From assembly GCA_051294375.1 (NCBI GenBank), contig CM119266.1, positions 7,438,028 to 7,502,027 on the forward strand: DNA of 64,000 nucleotides, given 5' to 3'. This DNA comes from Paraspadella gotoi. Lineage: Eukaryota; Chaetognatha. Below are positions 1 through 12,048 of this stretch, piece after piece. The translations under genes were made by a program, and so were the position numbers. Numbering within the stretch: position 1 is the stretch's first letter; each line of letters starts with the position of its first letter. Under the pieces are notes generated by a model. It did no database searches. It saw only the letters and a list, made by a program, of their open reading frames with translations, and had not been told where the DNA came from.

Positions 1-3000
1 TGGAGACCAGCATGCAATCCCACATGGTCTCGATCCACTCGCCGCATAGAACGCGGAAGACCACCATGATGGAATGGGCAAAGTCGATAAAGTTCCAACG
101 AGGAATCTCGCAATCGTCGAACTTCTGCACCTGCTTCAGGTTGACGTAGTTCATGCCAAAGAGCATCGTGCCCATCACCGAGAAGATGAAGACGATGATG
201 GCCAGCACCACCGTCAAATTTCCCAGAGCGCCCAGAGTGTGGGCCATGATGTTTATCAGCATGTTGAGGGTGGGCCAGGATTTGGCCAGCTTCATGATGC
301 GCAGGAGGCGGAAGGATCGGAGGAAGGCGAGACCGTTGACGTCGTAATCCTCGAGGATCGGTTCCAAGCAGAGCTCGGCCACCGAGATGGAAGCGATGAG
401 AAAGTCAAAGCGGTTCCACTTTTCCACGAAGTAGTATTTTGGACTCAACGCGGTCATTTTCAACAGGGCCTCTGCCGCAAATATTATGGTGAAGACGGCG
501 TTGGCGGTTTCCAGCATGTTTTCGTGGTCTTTGTTGATGTTGTCAGAGTCGAGAGCCATGCAGATGGTGTTGAGCAGAATGCAAATGGTGATGAACAGAT
601 CCACGAAAGGATCCATGATGAAAAGCTCGACTTTCTCTTGAAAATTGGTCCAGGGTTTGCAGCAATCCCAGACGCAAAAAAAGTCCACGAGGCAGTTGAA
701 TCGACTGATCCAAGCATCCCGCTCCAACTTGCGGCGGGCGATTTCTCTGACTCTCATGATGTCGGCATCTCTGGGCGTGGAAAGGTTGACTTGTCGCAGC
801 CTTCTCTGCCCCTTTGCATCATCAACGCGTTGATGAGATGGCTTCGCGACATCAGAGTCTTTACGATTGCTTCGCTTCGATCTGACGCTGGTGCCACGGC
901 TGCCGATGGCTCTTACGACAATCCTCTGGTTGTCCTCCGTTATCGCTACGCTCTTTTCCCTCGTCGAGTAGGTGGCGTTGTTGTTGTCTCTGTCGTCGAC
1001 TCTCTCCAGTTTGGAATCCACTTCCAAACGGTTCAAATCGTCTGCCCTCGGAGGTTTATAATTGGAGGAGGAGGAAGAATCTTCAGCGCTTTCATCCACT
1101 GGTTCATTGTCCCTCATGGAAGATCTCGATATTGAGGACACAAAGTCGTCAAGATTCAGAGCCCTGTCTCTCCTCCGCTTTCCCTTAAGGTCAGAGTAGA
1201 GCTCTCCCAACTTTCGCTCCTCCTCTTCGGCCATTAGCTCCTGTACGCGGCGGTATTCCTGCTGCTGATTGTCGTAGGCCATGGCCACAATGGCCAGCGT
1301 CAGGTTGATGATGTAGAAAGACAAGAAAAATATGGCAAATACGAAGTAGACGACCATCCATTGCTCGCTGGTTCTCAAGACAATTTGATAAAGATTTTCC
1401 CAGTAATCCTGGGTCATGAGCCGAAACGACGAGAGCATTGCCCAACCGATGTGATCAAAGTTGGTGTACCCGTAATTGGGATTCTCGGCTATCTTGTCCA
1501 TGCAAGTATAGCCCGGGAATTCTTTGGGACAGGTATCACCTCCGTCCGAAAGTTTACGACAGAAGCTTTTGGCTCCCTCCATTACTCGAGTAACGTTGAT
1601 GTTCCCAACCGTCTCATTCATGGCGCACCGTTGGCGAAAGTGGCCCATGATAAGTTGCAATCCCATCAAGGCGAATATGAGGAGCGAGAAAAGCGCCAAG
1701 ATTATGACGTCCTTGAGGTTGATGACGGATTGGATGAGCGCCGCCGCGATGATGCGAAGACCGGAGACTAGGGAGATCGTCTTCAAAGCGCGGAAGACTC
1801 GAAACGTCCGCAGAAACGACGGCGTCTTCTTCACGAGGCCCCCGGTCAACTTGGCCAGCAAGTTGCGTTCGCTGATGGACTCGGCGATGAGGAAGTAAGC
1901 GGAGAGGATGACGATGAAGTCCAACCAGTTCCAAGGATCGCGAAGATAAGCGAATCTGTGGAAGAAGAAGCCTCGAGCCAATATTTTGACGAGGAATTCT
2001 ATGGTGTAGACGAAGGTGAAGACGTATTCGGAGTATTTCAACGCCGCCTTCAGCCAGAGAACCTCGTCGATGTGATATTTGATTGTCACGTTGGGATGGG
2101 GACGCGGGAACTCGTCGTCCGTCGAATTGTCGCCGATTTGCAGATAGAGACCATCGGCCTTTTGCGTCATGCCGACGCAATTGAAGAGGATCGTGAAGAA
2201 GACGATCAAGTTGAAGACGGGATTGACCAATAGGAAGACGGCGATTCGGCGAATCAGATTCAAGGGACTTAACAGACCCAAGGCTTTGGTTCGGCTGAAG
2301 CGAAAGATCTCAAAGTTGCGGTTGACGACGACGAAGGTGTCGTCGTAAAAGTCGTCGAACTCCATCAGCGGTTTCCCCATCAGGTTTTCGTGGAGGTACT
2401 CGGTCTTGGGGTACATGAGGTGTTCTCCCTGGCGGAGTTTCGGGTGCGGGGCGGCGGCGTGGTCCGGGCGGAAGACTTCGTCGTCCCCGGTCGATGGGCG
2501 TGGCTGAGAACGAGTTTTGAAGAGGCGATGGCATCCTCGTTTGAACGTCTCCAAAATTGGAACTTTGGGCGTTGAATCTTCCAACTTTTTGAGACGCTCC
2601 CTTAAATATAATAGGGTACATAATTAGAGAGAAAGAGAGAGAGAGATAGATAGATTTTTTGAAAACATAGTAATTTAATAAATTCAGAACTTGAAATTCA
2701 CGAAAATTTTTTCTTCCCTCCCTGAAATATAGTAATTCTGTGTCACAAATTATTTATTATCAAAACAAGTGATGCTAATTCATTCATTCATTCATTCATT
2801 CATTTATTCATTCATTCATTCGCGTCGTTTCGTAAAATTTCTGGGTAAATAAATCAAATTTTTCGTATTTACTTTGTAGGCTATTGTATCACTCACTAAA
2901 TAAGTTCTACAATCCTAACTGAACTAAACAACTATATCCTCAACATATTATTAGATCAAAATGAAGATAATTTTTTTTTAAATTTAAACAAAACAATTAA

Positions 3001-4548
3001 CTAAACTAAATTAAATCTCACCTGGTAAGCGGCAAAAACTCAATATCTTTTTCCTTGATTGCCGTGGCGTCGGATCGAAGGGACGTCGCCCCCGAATAGA
3101 CGCTGTTCGCTCTTCTCTTCGTGATGGAGAAGCGAACCTCGGGCAACGTCGTCGGCGAACCCTGGCTGGAGTCGCCGCCGGGGGAGCGACAGTCGCGGAT
3201 GCTGGAGTCGCCGCCGGGGGAGCGAGAGCTGCGGATGCTGCGTCTGGACGAGCGGATCGAGGATCGAGCCTTCGGACGGTCCGCGAGATCGAGCCTTTTT
3301 TTTGGGGAGGGGAAAGGGTTAATGTTTAACATACGTTTAATTAACATATTTTGATTTATAAACAATCAATTTTATAAAATGCTTCATTTTAAAATAAATC
3401 ACTTCCGAATTTAACACATTAAAACAGTTTTTTAAACAATAAGAATAATCATAAATCAAGCTTCGTATCGGGTTCACCCACCAAATTATTTCTTCTCTTA
3501 TCAATCGTGACCCTATTGTCTGTTTGAGTAAAATGACCTCAACTAATACGGTGTATGACAAAAGATCAATACCCTTTTTTAAAAAAGTTTGAATATTCGT
3601 TACATTATTAATATATAAATACATTCATTTTGGGTATATTGTTTGCACTTTTGCAGTTAAATTATTAAATTAATTTTGACGCCACCTCAGATTTTCTTCG
3701 TCCATTTCATCCGGCGTCACTCCGGCCCTCTCCCGGCGCCGAGAACGCCTGAGGGATGACGACATCGGGCGCAGTCCCGACGATGAATTCGCCGTCTCCA
3801 CAGTTCGATCCTCGGGGACAGGCTGCAGCGGAATTTCCGCCGCGTCGCCGCGACGGGATCGTCGCAAGGAAGACTTGGCCAGTCGCGGCGGCAGCGGCGA
3901 CGTTTCGATCGATTTGCCGTCGGGTCTTCGATTTCGCAGCGAAGACGATAAAGATCGCGAGGGCGGTGGCGGTTTGTCCGACTTCGCTCCCGCTCCTCGC
4001 TTCAAAGACGACTTCAAAGTTCGCGGTCGAGTCGGCGGCGGCGAAATCGGCGACGACGAACTAGAGGACGAATTCGCCGCTCGAGGTTCGTCGTTGGGTC
4101 GTCGTCGTTGTTGTCGTATTTCGTCGTCGCGCCACTGGGTGGAAGACGTGAGAGGAAGTGGAGATGGGTCGAGAGAAGGGGAGAGAGAGGGAGAAGGAGG
4201 AGAGAGAGGGAGTGAACGAGGAGGACTCTCCCTCGTCCGTTTCATTCGTGGCAGATTTAAGGAGGAAGACAATGATTGATCGATCGATTGATCCTCACGA
4301 TCGTCCTTCTCTCTTTCGCCCCGTGAATCACCGCCCCATGAATTTCTCGGAAATGCGGCGTCGCCCAAAGTCGCGGGCGCCGGGTGGCGCCCTCCGTCGC
4401 CGGCCCATGAATGTCTGGGATTCTCGTCGAACGGATTTGTTGAGGTAGATTTTTGAGATTTGAAATCGTGAGGTTTTGAAGTCGATGTTGCGATGTCGAG
4501 ATTTAAATTAACATTTCGTGATTCTTGTTTCGCGTTGATCGATTCCAT
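1..4548 (-). CDS. Voltage-gated sodium channel alpha subunit, 5' part (domain I to domain II pore)
   Basis: Pore-forming Na+ channel of the plasma membrane. Three exons seen: 4548-3686, 3294-3022 and 2600 to beyond base 1; both joins are phase 2 and preserve the frame. Exon 3 holds the start of the conserved channel (MEFDDFYDD.FVVVNRNFEIFRF), domain I S1 (SPLNLIRRIAVFLLV), S4 (RTFRVFRALKTISLV), the pore motif LMTQDYWENLYQ (selectivity Asp, codon 1408-1406), S6 (FVFAIFFLSFYIINLTLAIVA), a long I-II linker, domain II S4 (LRSFRLLRIMKLAKSWPTLN) and pore LCGEWIETMWDC (selectivity Glu, codon 40-38). D and E in the first two pores fit Nav1 (DEKA) and Nav2 (DEEA) alike; the deciding domain III lies outside the window. 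The Met at 4548 is the first plausible start. It gives a very long Ser/Arg/Pro-rich N-terminus of roughly 480 residues, so exons 1-2 are less certain than exon 3. Family assignment is near certain. Confidence 0.93.
2601..3021. other. Sodium channel intron 2 with (ATTC)n tract
   Basis: Intron between channel exons 2 and 3. The donor is CAG|GTGAGA on the minus strand at 3021-3020 and the acceptor ends at 2601. It is AT-rich and carries an imperfect (ATTC)n run at about 2778-2821. No other signal seen. Confidence 0.7.
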
Positions 4549-5051
4549 TTTTTTGATGTCTTCTGTCGCAGTTTTATTTAGGTTTAACAAAGAAGTGCCT
4601 TTTTTTATTATGTATGTTTACTTTTTATCTTAGGAGTCAATATGTTACCAGATTTAGCGTGAATTTTATTTGGGTTATTTGTTCAATGTTTTGGTTTTAC
4701 TTTTTTAAATTATGTACAATATATATATATATATCTGTTTAGTTTTTATGATTAAGGATTTATTGAAAATAGAGAGAAAAAAAAGGATTCAGGAGAAAGA
4801 AAATTCAAACCTGCCAAAATTAAAAATTACATAGTAAAATAATAAAATAGCAATAAAAAATGAAAAATTAGTCCTTCAAATATAATTTCATGTACATTTA
4901 TGTCATTTTGATGTATATTTTCATGAATCATAATTAACAGTTTATTTTTATTGAAATTCGCAATTTTTTTCTTCTCTTTCTTTTCACTTTGTTTAAACGC
5001 AGATTTTCTTAAATTTCAAAAGGTTTTTCGAATTATTCTCAATAATTGCCT

Positions 5052-5105
<54 letters not shown>

Positions 5106-5935
5106 AAAGTGATTGAGTCCAACTTCCAAGATAAAAAAGGTACTCTTGTTTTTGGCGCCAGAGTTTTTTTTTTTGTTCGTCCTTTGTTCATTTGTCCACA
5201 AATTTGTCGAGTTTTGTTTGTTTATCCGAAAGTCGGCGCAATGTTTACACGTTGGTGAATGAGGGGCGTTTGGAAGAATAAACGAGTTAGTTTATATATG
5301 TAACATTTTTTTAAAAATCGTCATTTTCAGAGTTGATTGGTGGTGTTACTTTTATTTTTATTTTCACATGAAATTTTAAACAGATTAAATTCGAGGGGGA
5401 AAATAATTTCCCGCAAAATTAAAGCGGAAAATGAGGAATTAAACTTTTTTCACTTGTGAGATTTCACCGCAACGAGGACAACAAGAAATTCCCGAAGCTT
5501 AAACTGTGAAGAACAAAACTTTTTAATGATTTTTTTTAAAGAAGCTTAAAAGATGATACGATATTTATCTTCAACCGTTCAACATTGTTTTTGTAAAAAA
5601 ATCAGTTCTTCCCAATTTTTTTTGTCTTTTTTCGTTTTAAATTTGACAATTGTTTTTTTCTTTTCGTTTAGAAGTTTTTGTCGATTTTTAAAATTTTCGT
5701 TCATTTATTTATTTTCTCCTTTTTTTCCTTTTTTTTTCACGACATCTCAGTGGAATCCGTTTCGGTTTAACAACAATTTTTTAGGGAGAGGTCGTTTTGT
5801 TTTCCTTCGTTGCGTTTTTTTTTCGTTTCGAGTCTCTGTTTTTTTTTTCTCTCTTTCTCTGTTTCGTTTTCTTTTTCGACTCAAAAAAACCAACGTGAAG
5901 TTTTTATTTTCGGGAGAAAAAAAAGATGGCGGATT
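4549..5935. other. AT-rich upstream region of the sodium channel gene, no gene seen
   Basis: AT-rich sequence with a (CT)n microsatellite at 5056-5102 and long T-runs at 5640-5880. No conserved reading frame or clear core promoter found. The sodium channel 5' UTR and promoter may lie here. Confidence 0.5.
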
Positions 5936-5949
5936 CATCGATCGAGTGA

Positions 5950-6525
5950 CGCGGGGGGAGGAGGAAGAGGGGGAGGAGGAGGAGAGGGAGAAGGAAAGGA
6001 AAGAGAATTAGAGGGAGAGAAAAGATTAAGGGGAAGGAGAAAAGAAAAGAAGAGAGGGAGGAGGAAAGGAAAAAGAATAAGAGGGAGAGGAAAGATTGAG
6101 GGGAAGGAGAAAAGAAAAAGGAGGAGGGAGAAGGAAACAGGAAAGAATAAGAGGGAAGAAAAAGCATTAAGGGGAAGGGAACAAGCAAGAGAAGCAGGGA
6201 GAAGCAGGAAAGGAAACATAAGAGGGAAGAGGAAAGATTGAGGGGAAGGAGAAAAGAAAGAGGGAGAAAGGAAAGGAAAGAGAATAAGAGGAGAGGGAAA
6301 GATTGAGGGAAGGAGAAAAGAAAAGAAGGAGGAGGAAAGGAAAGAGAATAAGAGGGAGAGGGAGGGAGAGAGAAAGGAGAGGAAGAGAAGGAGAAAGAAA
6401 GAGGGAGGAAGGAAGAAGGAGTGGGAGGAAGAGAGGGAGGAGAAGAAGAAGGAAAGGAGGGATCGAGGGGAAGGAGGAAAGAGAAGAGGAGAGGGAAGAA
6501 GCGAGGAAGGAGGAGGAAAAAAGAA
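5950..6525. repeat. Homopurine minisatellite (GA-rich)
   Basis: About 575 bases almost purely purine on the + strand. It is built from degenerate units around AGAGGGAGAGGAAAGATTG and AGGGGAAGGAGAAAAGAAA, with a period of roughly 50-60 bases. Long reading frames on the minus strand here (Ser/Pro/Leu/Phe-rich) are by-products of the repeat. Confidence 0.85.
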
Positions 6526-6772
6526 TAGGTACGTATTTGGCGAGGAAGGGCAAGAGGACGCATAAACAATGGCAGGAAAAGGTAAAGGGGAAAAGTTGCC
6601 GATTTGGCGTCCCGGTTTATATTCGCCGGTCGTCGTCGTCATCGTCGTCGTTGTCATCGTCAATGTCGTCAACGCCAGCGGTGATCTCTGTCTCTATCTC
6701 TTCCGTCTCCATCTCTATCGTTTCTCCCACTCTCCTCTCTCATATCCCTTTTCGTCCACGTTTCGCCCGCAC

Positions 6773-6774
<2 letters not shown>

Positions 6775-6832
<58 letters not shown>

Positions 6833-6836
6833 GAAG

Positions 6837-6871
<35 letters not shown>
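6775..6871. repeat. (GA)n microsatellite
   Basis: About 97 bases of GA dinucleotide with small interruptions. Confidence 0.95.
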
Positions 6872-6874
<3 letters not shown>

Positions 6875-8325
6875 CTGTTTGAAAGGTGATCCCCCGGCAA
6901 TTCAGGCCATCGCAGGAGCGAATATAGGAGTCGGTCTGACGGTCAATGGAGCAAAGCGGATTACGAAGGAGCCAATCGAATGGTGAGTGGAGAAAAGTTT
7001 TGGAGTTCACAATTGGTGAGAGAGTTCACGTGATGTCGAGAAGTTGATTCCTTTTGTATTATTTTTATTTTTTTATGTTAATTTTTGTAATTTGTCGTGA
7101 TTTGCGTAGTTTGTTTAGTTTTTAATTTTGGCAATGAAGGGGTGCCAACTATGTGAAAAATTTTAAAGCTGATTTTTGGTTTGGGTTTATTTGCCGCACC
7201 CGACTAGATTATACCAAAACAATTTATTCTTCATTTAATTACTTTTATGAAAGTAATTAACCATAGAATGAATAGACATGAACCGGGATGTTTTTAAAAT
7301 ATAGACTCGTTTTAGAACAACGTAAAAGGGAAGTGATAAATTGAAGATGGAGATAAGTTCATCAAGATGTTTCATCAAGATATTCCGCTTTAGATGACAT
7401 TATCGAGTCAACGTAAAAATTAAAAAAAATCAACGTTTTGTTTGATGAGTGAAGGCTGAAGCAACGATTAAAGTATTGATTTAAAATATCATTGATATAC
7501 TAATAATCATTAATAGTCAAATAGACTAATAATCGCCATTGCTATATCTGTATTAAATATGAAATATGTTTATTAAGCGTAGCCAGGAACGTATTTTGAG
7601 CCTCGAGATGTTAGAAATTTACAATCAAGTTTCGTCAGATTTACACAATTAAGTCAACCATGGGTTGTACAGATGTTGGTATATATTTAATCTGCGCTCA
7701 GATTGAGCCCGTGTTAGCTTAAAGCTGTAGTTTAGTTGCGACTATGTTTATTTTAACTTACAATCAAGTTAAGTATGTGCTAGTTTTAAATTACAATAAA
7801 ATTAAACCGCTTTTATATATATTAAGTTTAGCCTTTAAATATGATTTCGGATATGAAGGATTTTAAGTCACTTTTTCTCTTTTCTCTTTTCTTTTTTGTT
7901 TTTTTCTCTTTATTTGTTTTGTTTTTCAGGAAAACGCTTTTAAGCCCAAAACAGAACCTGTGTTGGAGAAAAGTTGTTTGTTCTTGAAATGTTAATGTTA
8001 ATGTTAATGAAACTAACACGTAAATCTCACGATCAGAGACAATCTGACCAGCGTTTAAAATTACTTAGACAAAATGGCGGATACTGCAAGGGACAGACTT
8101 TTTTTTTTTAAACAGAAAAGGGGAAGAATTATGTTATCGAATGTAATGTATACAATTACACAAAATAAGTAAGATAAGACGGAATACGATGAAGACGTCA
8201 AAAGACAATAACGAGGATTACAAAAGACGATGACATCGACGACGACGACTATCACGACGATGACGACGACGACGACAACTTTTATCTTTTTTTTGTCACA
8301 GGATGACATCGATTTATGAAGAGGC
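6872..8325. other. No gene seen
   Basis: AT-rich unique-looking sequence. Short reading frames only; no splice-consistent exon or RNA gene recognised. A GAC-rich tract at 8213-8276 precedes the CGT repeats. Confidence 0.5.
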
Positions 8326-8424
8326 ACGCGTCGTCGTCGTCGTGATCGTCGTCGTCGTCGTCGTCGTCAACGTTTGGCCACAAATCGATGAAGATTGGCG
8401 CCCGATATTCGTTCAGGTTAACCG

Positions 8425-8486
<62 letters not shown>
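8326..8486. repeat. (GTC/TCG)n trinucleotide arrays
   Basis: Two CGT-type runs, about 8326-8370 and 8425-8486, separated by unique sequence. They generate spurious poly-Ser, poly-Val and poly-Arg frames. Confidence 0.9.
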
Positions 8487-8768
8487 TTTCGTCGAATTTG
8501 CTGTTTTGTTTGTCGTCGTTGTCGTTCGTGCTTTTCTTGCGACCGTCTTTTGTCTAAAATTTATAAAGATGGCGCAGAGGAGTTTCAACGCTTTTCGCCG
8601 AGTATTAATTTAAAGTTATGCTTCACTATTGACTCATCAATTAACAATTTTTCATGATAAATCCTTTTTCCTTCGTGAAATTGTTATTTTTTCCCCGAAT
8701 AAAATTCGTTATTGTGACGAATATTTATCAAAAACGTTTTCACCACAAAAGAGCTAAAAGCTGACCAG

Positions 8769-8852
<84 letters not shown>
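8769..8852. repeat. (GA)n microsatellite
   Basis: Uninterrupted GA dinucleotide run of about 84 bases. Confidence 0.95.
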
Positions 8853-8857
<5 letters not shown>

Positions 8858-8979
8858 CACAAGTTTTGTCAAGTTGCAAAATAAATCGAGAACGAATCCA
8901 TTTGAGGTGAATTTTTTACATTATATAACCTGTAGTCGAGAATTGCATAAGTTCTACTCGTCTATAAGCATGAAACCTT

Positions 8980-9165
8980 CAGACATGTCCCGGTGGCTCA
9001 TTGGGTAATACAAAGCTGAAGACCATAAGGTACCGGGAAGCTTGAGGAAGGCCGTAAACATTTTGAGGTACCTTGAAAAACCCCCGATTCCTGGTTCCGA
9101 GCCCGAGACCCGTTCATTTGCTGCTCAGGGGGCACAGGAGATACAGACTTGACGCATTATACTAT
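8980..9165 (+). mobile_element. Possible tRNA-derived SINE
   Basis: Contains an A-box-like TGGCTCATTGGG (8994-9005) and a B-box-like GGTTCCGAGCC (9093-9103), the internal RNA polymerase III promoter elements of tRNA-derived SINEs. The box spacing of about 100 bases is larger than in a tRNA, so this is not an intact tRNA. No second copy recognised in the window. Confidence 0.4.
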
Positions 9166-9660
9166 AAAAGATTAATTATTCAAAAATAATTTAAAGTCGA
9201 ACGTCTTAAATCTCTTCCACAGTCTAAAATATTATAACATCGTATTCACACTAATGCATCTCGATTTTTAAAAACAATTCATTTTCCGTTCGACTCAAAA
9301 TTGTGTCGCGTCGACTCGACCCAGGTTCTGTCGCCGTTGATGTTTTGGGTGATGAATTTCCTGTTCAACGAGAAAAGAATAAACAAAACTAAAAAAAAAC
9401 AGAAAGAAATCAGAAAAGCAAAATAACAAAATATAATAATAAACAGAATAAAATATAAAATTAAAAAAAACAACAAAAAAACAGGAGTGACAAGTCACTT
9501 GACAAAACTGGAGAGACAAGTCACTTACGGCGCTTGACCCCAGAAAATATGACACAATTCACCACAATTCATCCGAAATTCGATATCCACAGACCACTGC
9601 CCACCTCTACCCACCATCTGCTTTTTGACTGTCTCAAGTTAAAATAAAGATTGAATGTTT
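9166..9660. other. No gene seen
   Basis: AT-rich sequence with adenine runs around 9360-9480. Nothing recognised. Confidence 0.4.
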
Positions 9661-9663
9661 ATT

Positions 9664-9665
<2 letters not shown>

Positions 9666-9742
<77 letters not shown>

Positions 9743-9836
9743 TCTCTATAAATATGCCACTGCCAGGTCCGATAAAATAAAATTCAAATTCAGATAATTC
9801 AAAAAGCTCTCTTTCTTTTTCGTATTTCTAACTCAT

Positions 9837-9920
<84 letters not shown>
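9666..9920. repeat. Two (CT)n microsatellites
   Basis: CT dinucleotide runs at about 9666-9740 and 9837-9918, separated by about 95 bases of unique sequence. A pyrimidine-rich tract continues to 10115. Confidence 0.9.
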
Positions 9921-9922
<2 letters not shown>

Positions 9923-10314
9923 TTCTCCCTCTCTCTCTTTCTTTTTTTTTCTATCCAATATTCCGAAATACTTTGTCGCACCTCTCAGCTTTACTTTCCC
10001 CGGCTCTTTTCTTTCCTCTCCTCCCTTCTCCTTCCTCCTTCTCTATCTTCCTCCCTCCCCCTCTTCCTCCTCCCTTCCTCCTCCTCATCCTTCTTCTCCC
10101 CTCCCCCTCTTCCTCTTCCGAGGAAAATGCTTCCGTCATCTCATCGACACTGAAATCAAATTTGTTTTTTCAGTCGACATCAATAGAGATTGAGAGAGAG
10201 AGGGGGAGAGAGAGAGAGGGGGAGAGAGAGAGAGAGAGAGAGAAAGAAAAAGGAAAAAAGAAAGATCCTATAGTTTAGTCCTAGTTTATCGTTATGTTTT
10301 CTTCGACACTGTTT

Positions 10315-10525
10315 CTCGAGAGCGCCCCGTTTTGTTTCCTAATCTTTAAATTTAATTTTAATTTTAATAGATAGCTTTTAAAAGTTTAATCCAATCCCAA
10401 ACTATTATCCCTAACCCTAACATAATCTTTAACTCTAATCCCTAACCTATGCCCTATCGTTAACCCTTAATCTAATTATTAAATCTATCAAAAACAAACT
10501 TAATTCTGAATTTAAATTTTAGAAA
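10315..10525. mobile_element. Non-autonomous repeat with telomere-like core (copy 1)
   Basis: Begins with an end motif GAGCGCCCCGTTTTGTTTC, contains a core of degenerate CCCTAACCCTAA-type hexamers, and ends near a TTAATTCTGAATTTAAATTTT segment. The same ends and core recur near 12,850-13,165, 30,665-30,965 and 63,010-63,228, which defines a family. No coding capacity. Confidence 0.7.
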
Positions 10526-10550
10526 AAGTTTGAAATATATTTTTAACAAA

Positions 10551-10646
10551 GATTTTTATTTTTCATTAAAAAATGGACATGTTTCGGCCTTTACCAGCGT
10601 TAAGAGTTAAAACAATATGTCCGTTTTTTAATGAAAAATAAAAATC
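10551..10646. repeat. Near-perfect 30-bp inverted repeat (hairpin)
   Basis: Left arm 10551-10580 and right arm 10617-10646 are reverse complements at 29 of 30 positions around a 36-base loop. It could fold as a stem-loop RNA or be a tiny MITE. Confidence 0.8.
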
Positions 10647-10681
10647 GTAGTTGAAAACACTTTTCAAACTTTTTTTAAATC

Positions 10682-10975
10682 TCAACCACAATGAACAAGG
10701 AACGGTTATTCCAAGGTGTTGCGCCGCATTACTTTTCTTTTTACTTATCATTAAAAACAAAAGGCGGCGTCGGTAGTCGCTTAGAAATTATTTTCAACAA
10801 ATAAGCAACAATCTATAGGCATGTTATAAGCGTTTTTAACTTAAGTGGGACAGACCGACGGACAGGCATACCGACGGACCAACCGATGGACCAACCGACG
10901 GACCGACCAAAAAGTGAGTTATAGAGTAGCTCCGCGAGTACTCGCGGCGCAACTAAAAAGAAAGGAATATATCCC
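10682..10975 (-). mobile_element. Interspersed repeat with GGTC-type core (copy 1)
   Basis: The reverse complement matches 60868-61252: palindrome CGCGAGTACTCGCG, a tandem GGTCGGTC core, CCCACTTA, GTTAAAAA, then GGCGCAACACCTTGGAATAACC. Inner ends carry an inverted GTTGCGCCG. No coding capacity, so it is probably a MITE-like element. Confidence 0.75.
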
Positions 10976-12048
10976 AATGAATTTAAGTTTAAAATGAAGC
11001 TCTTTCGGAAAATAGGACCCACGTACGAACGTTTAATACGACTCTATTCTCACGCGATTCCTTCCTCATTGTAGCGACAAATTGTCATGACTCGTTGGAT
11101 AAAAAAAATCCTAGTTATCAGCACTGTCCATTGATATCTGCATTGGGCTAACGCTTCATTTCCAAACTCTTTGGTCCCTTATTCTAACCCTGGTATCTAA
11201 AAAGTTTCAAGCTGATGGAAAAAAATGTCCCATGCCGACTGGGCGTATTAAGTGTGGGCACCCTCAGAGGGGCTCACCTCTCTCTCATTATGCCACCCCA
11301 TGCAAAGTAGAGAAAGGAGATCCTTGATTATGTAAGAAAGTAAAATTTCCGACCGAATTCTTTAAAAATTCCGATTCTCGCAAAGAAATGATTTTGTTCC
11401 CTCCGTTCAAACTCATAATATTGCCAGAACTTTCTCTTTACCTTTATGAATGTAAGATTTATTTCGAAATAAAAGATGGCGCTCGACATCATTTCATCGC
11501 ATATCGATGGTTTTTTCAGGAACATTATAATTATACTTACTTTTATAAAATAGTTTTTCAAAATAATTTATTGCATATAGAAAATTTAATTTATCAAAGA
11601 AATTGGGATGGCATAAATTTTTTAACGCTTTACATCGTCACTTTTCCTATGATAATTATTTTATTAAATTTTTGATTATAAATGGCAAGCAGTCTCTCTC
11701 GGTGGTAAATAGTTTTGAAAATTATCAATAAAAGAATCAAATAATGTTTAATAAAGCTTCTAAAAATGAAAAATGATTTTTTTCCTGTATGTCTTGATAC
11801 TATAATTTTTTTTGTTAAAAATATATGTAATAAACTGTTCTTTTTTGGTAAAATTTTGTTCTGTTATTTTTCTACAAAAAAAGCACAAAAATTATAGATT
11901 GGTATCTCAAGCAATGAAAAAAAAGGGATTCAAAAAAATTTCATTCTTGCTGAAAATGTATTTAACCACATAGCATCATAAAAAATTCACAATGATATTT
12001 TTTCACATTTTAAAATAAAGGTTTACAAATATATTTCGGAACTGGTCT
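10976..12048. other. No gene seen
   Basis: Region downstream of the cysteine-rich gene. About 11,225-11,315 has a GC-rich, repeat-like segment in otherwise AT-rich DNA. No exon recognised. Confidence 0.4.

Noticed and set aside
74-1135. 353-codon + strand frame over the sodium channel
   Set aside because: Antisense shadow: the minus strand encodes clear channel domains through the whole stretch.
5904-6672. Long minus frames rich in Ser, Pro, Leu and Phe
   Set aside because: Produced by the homopurine minisatellite; overlapping frames are open at once and show no domain.
8994-9103. Functional tRNA gene
   Set aside because: Box spacing is far too long and no cloverleaf or anticodon arm can be drawn.
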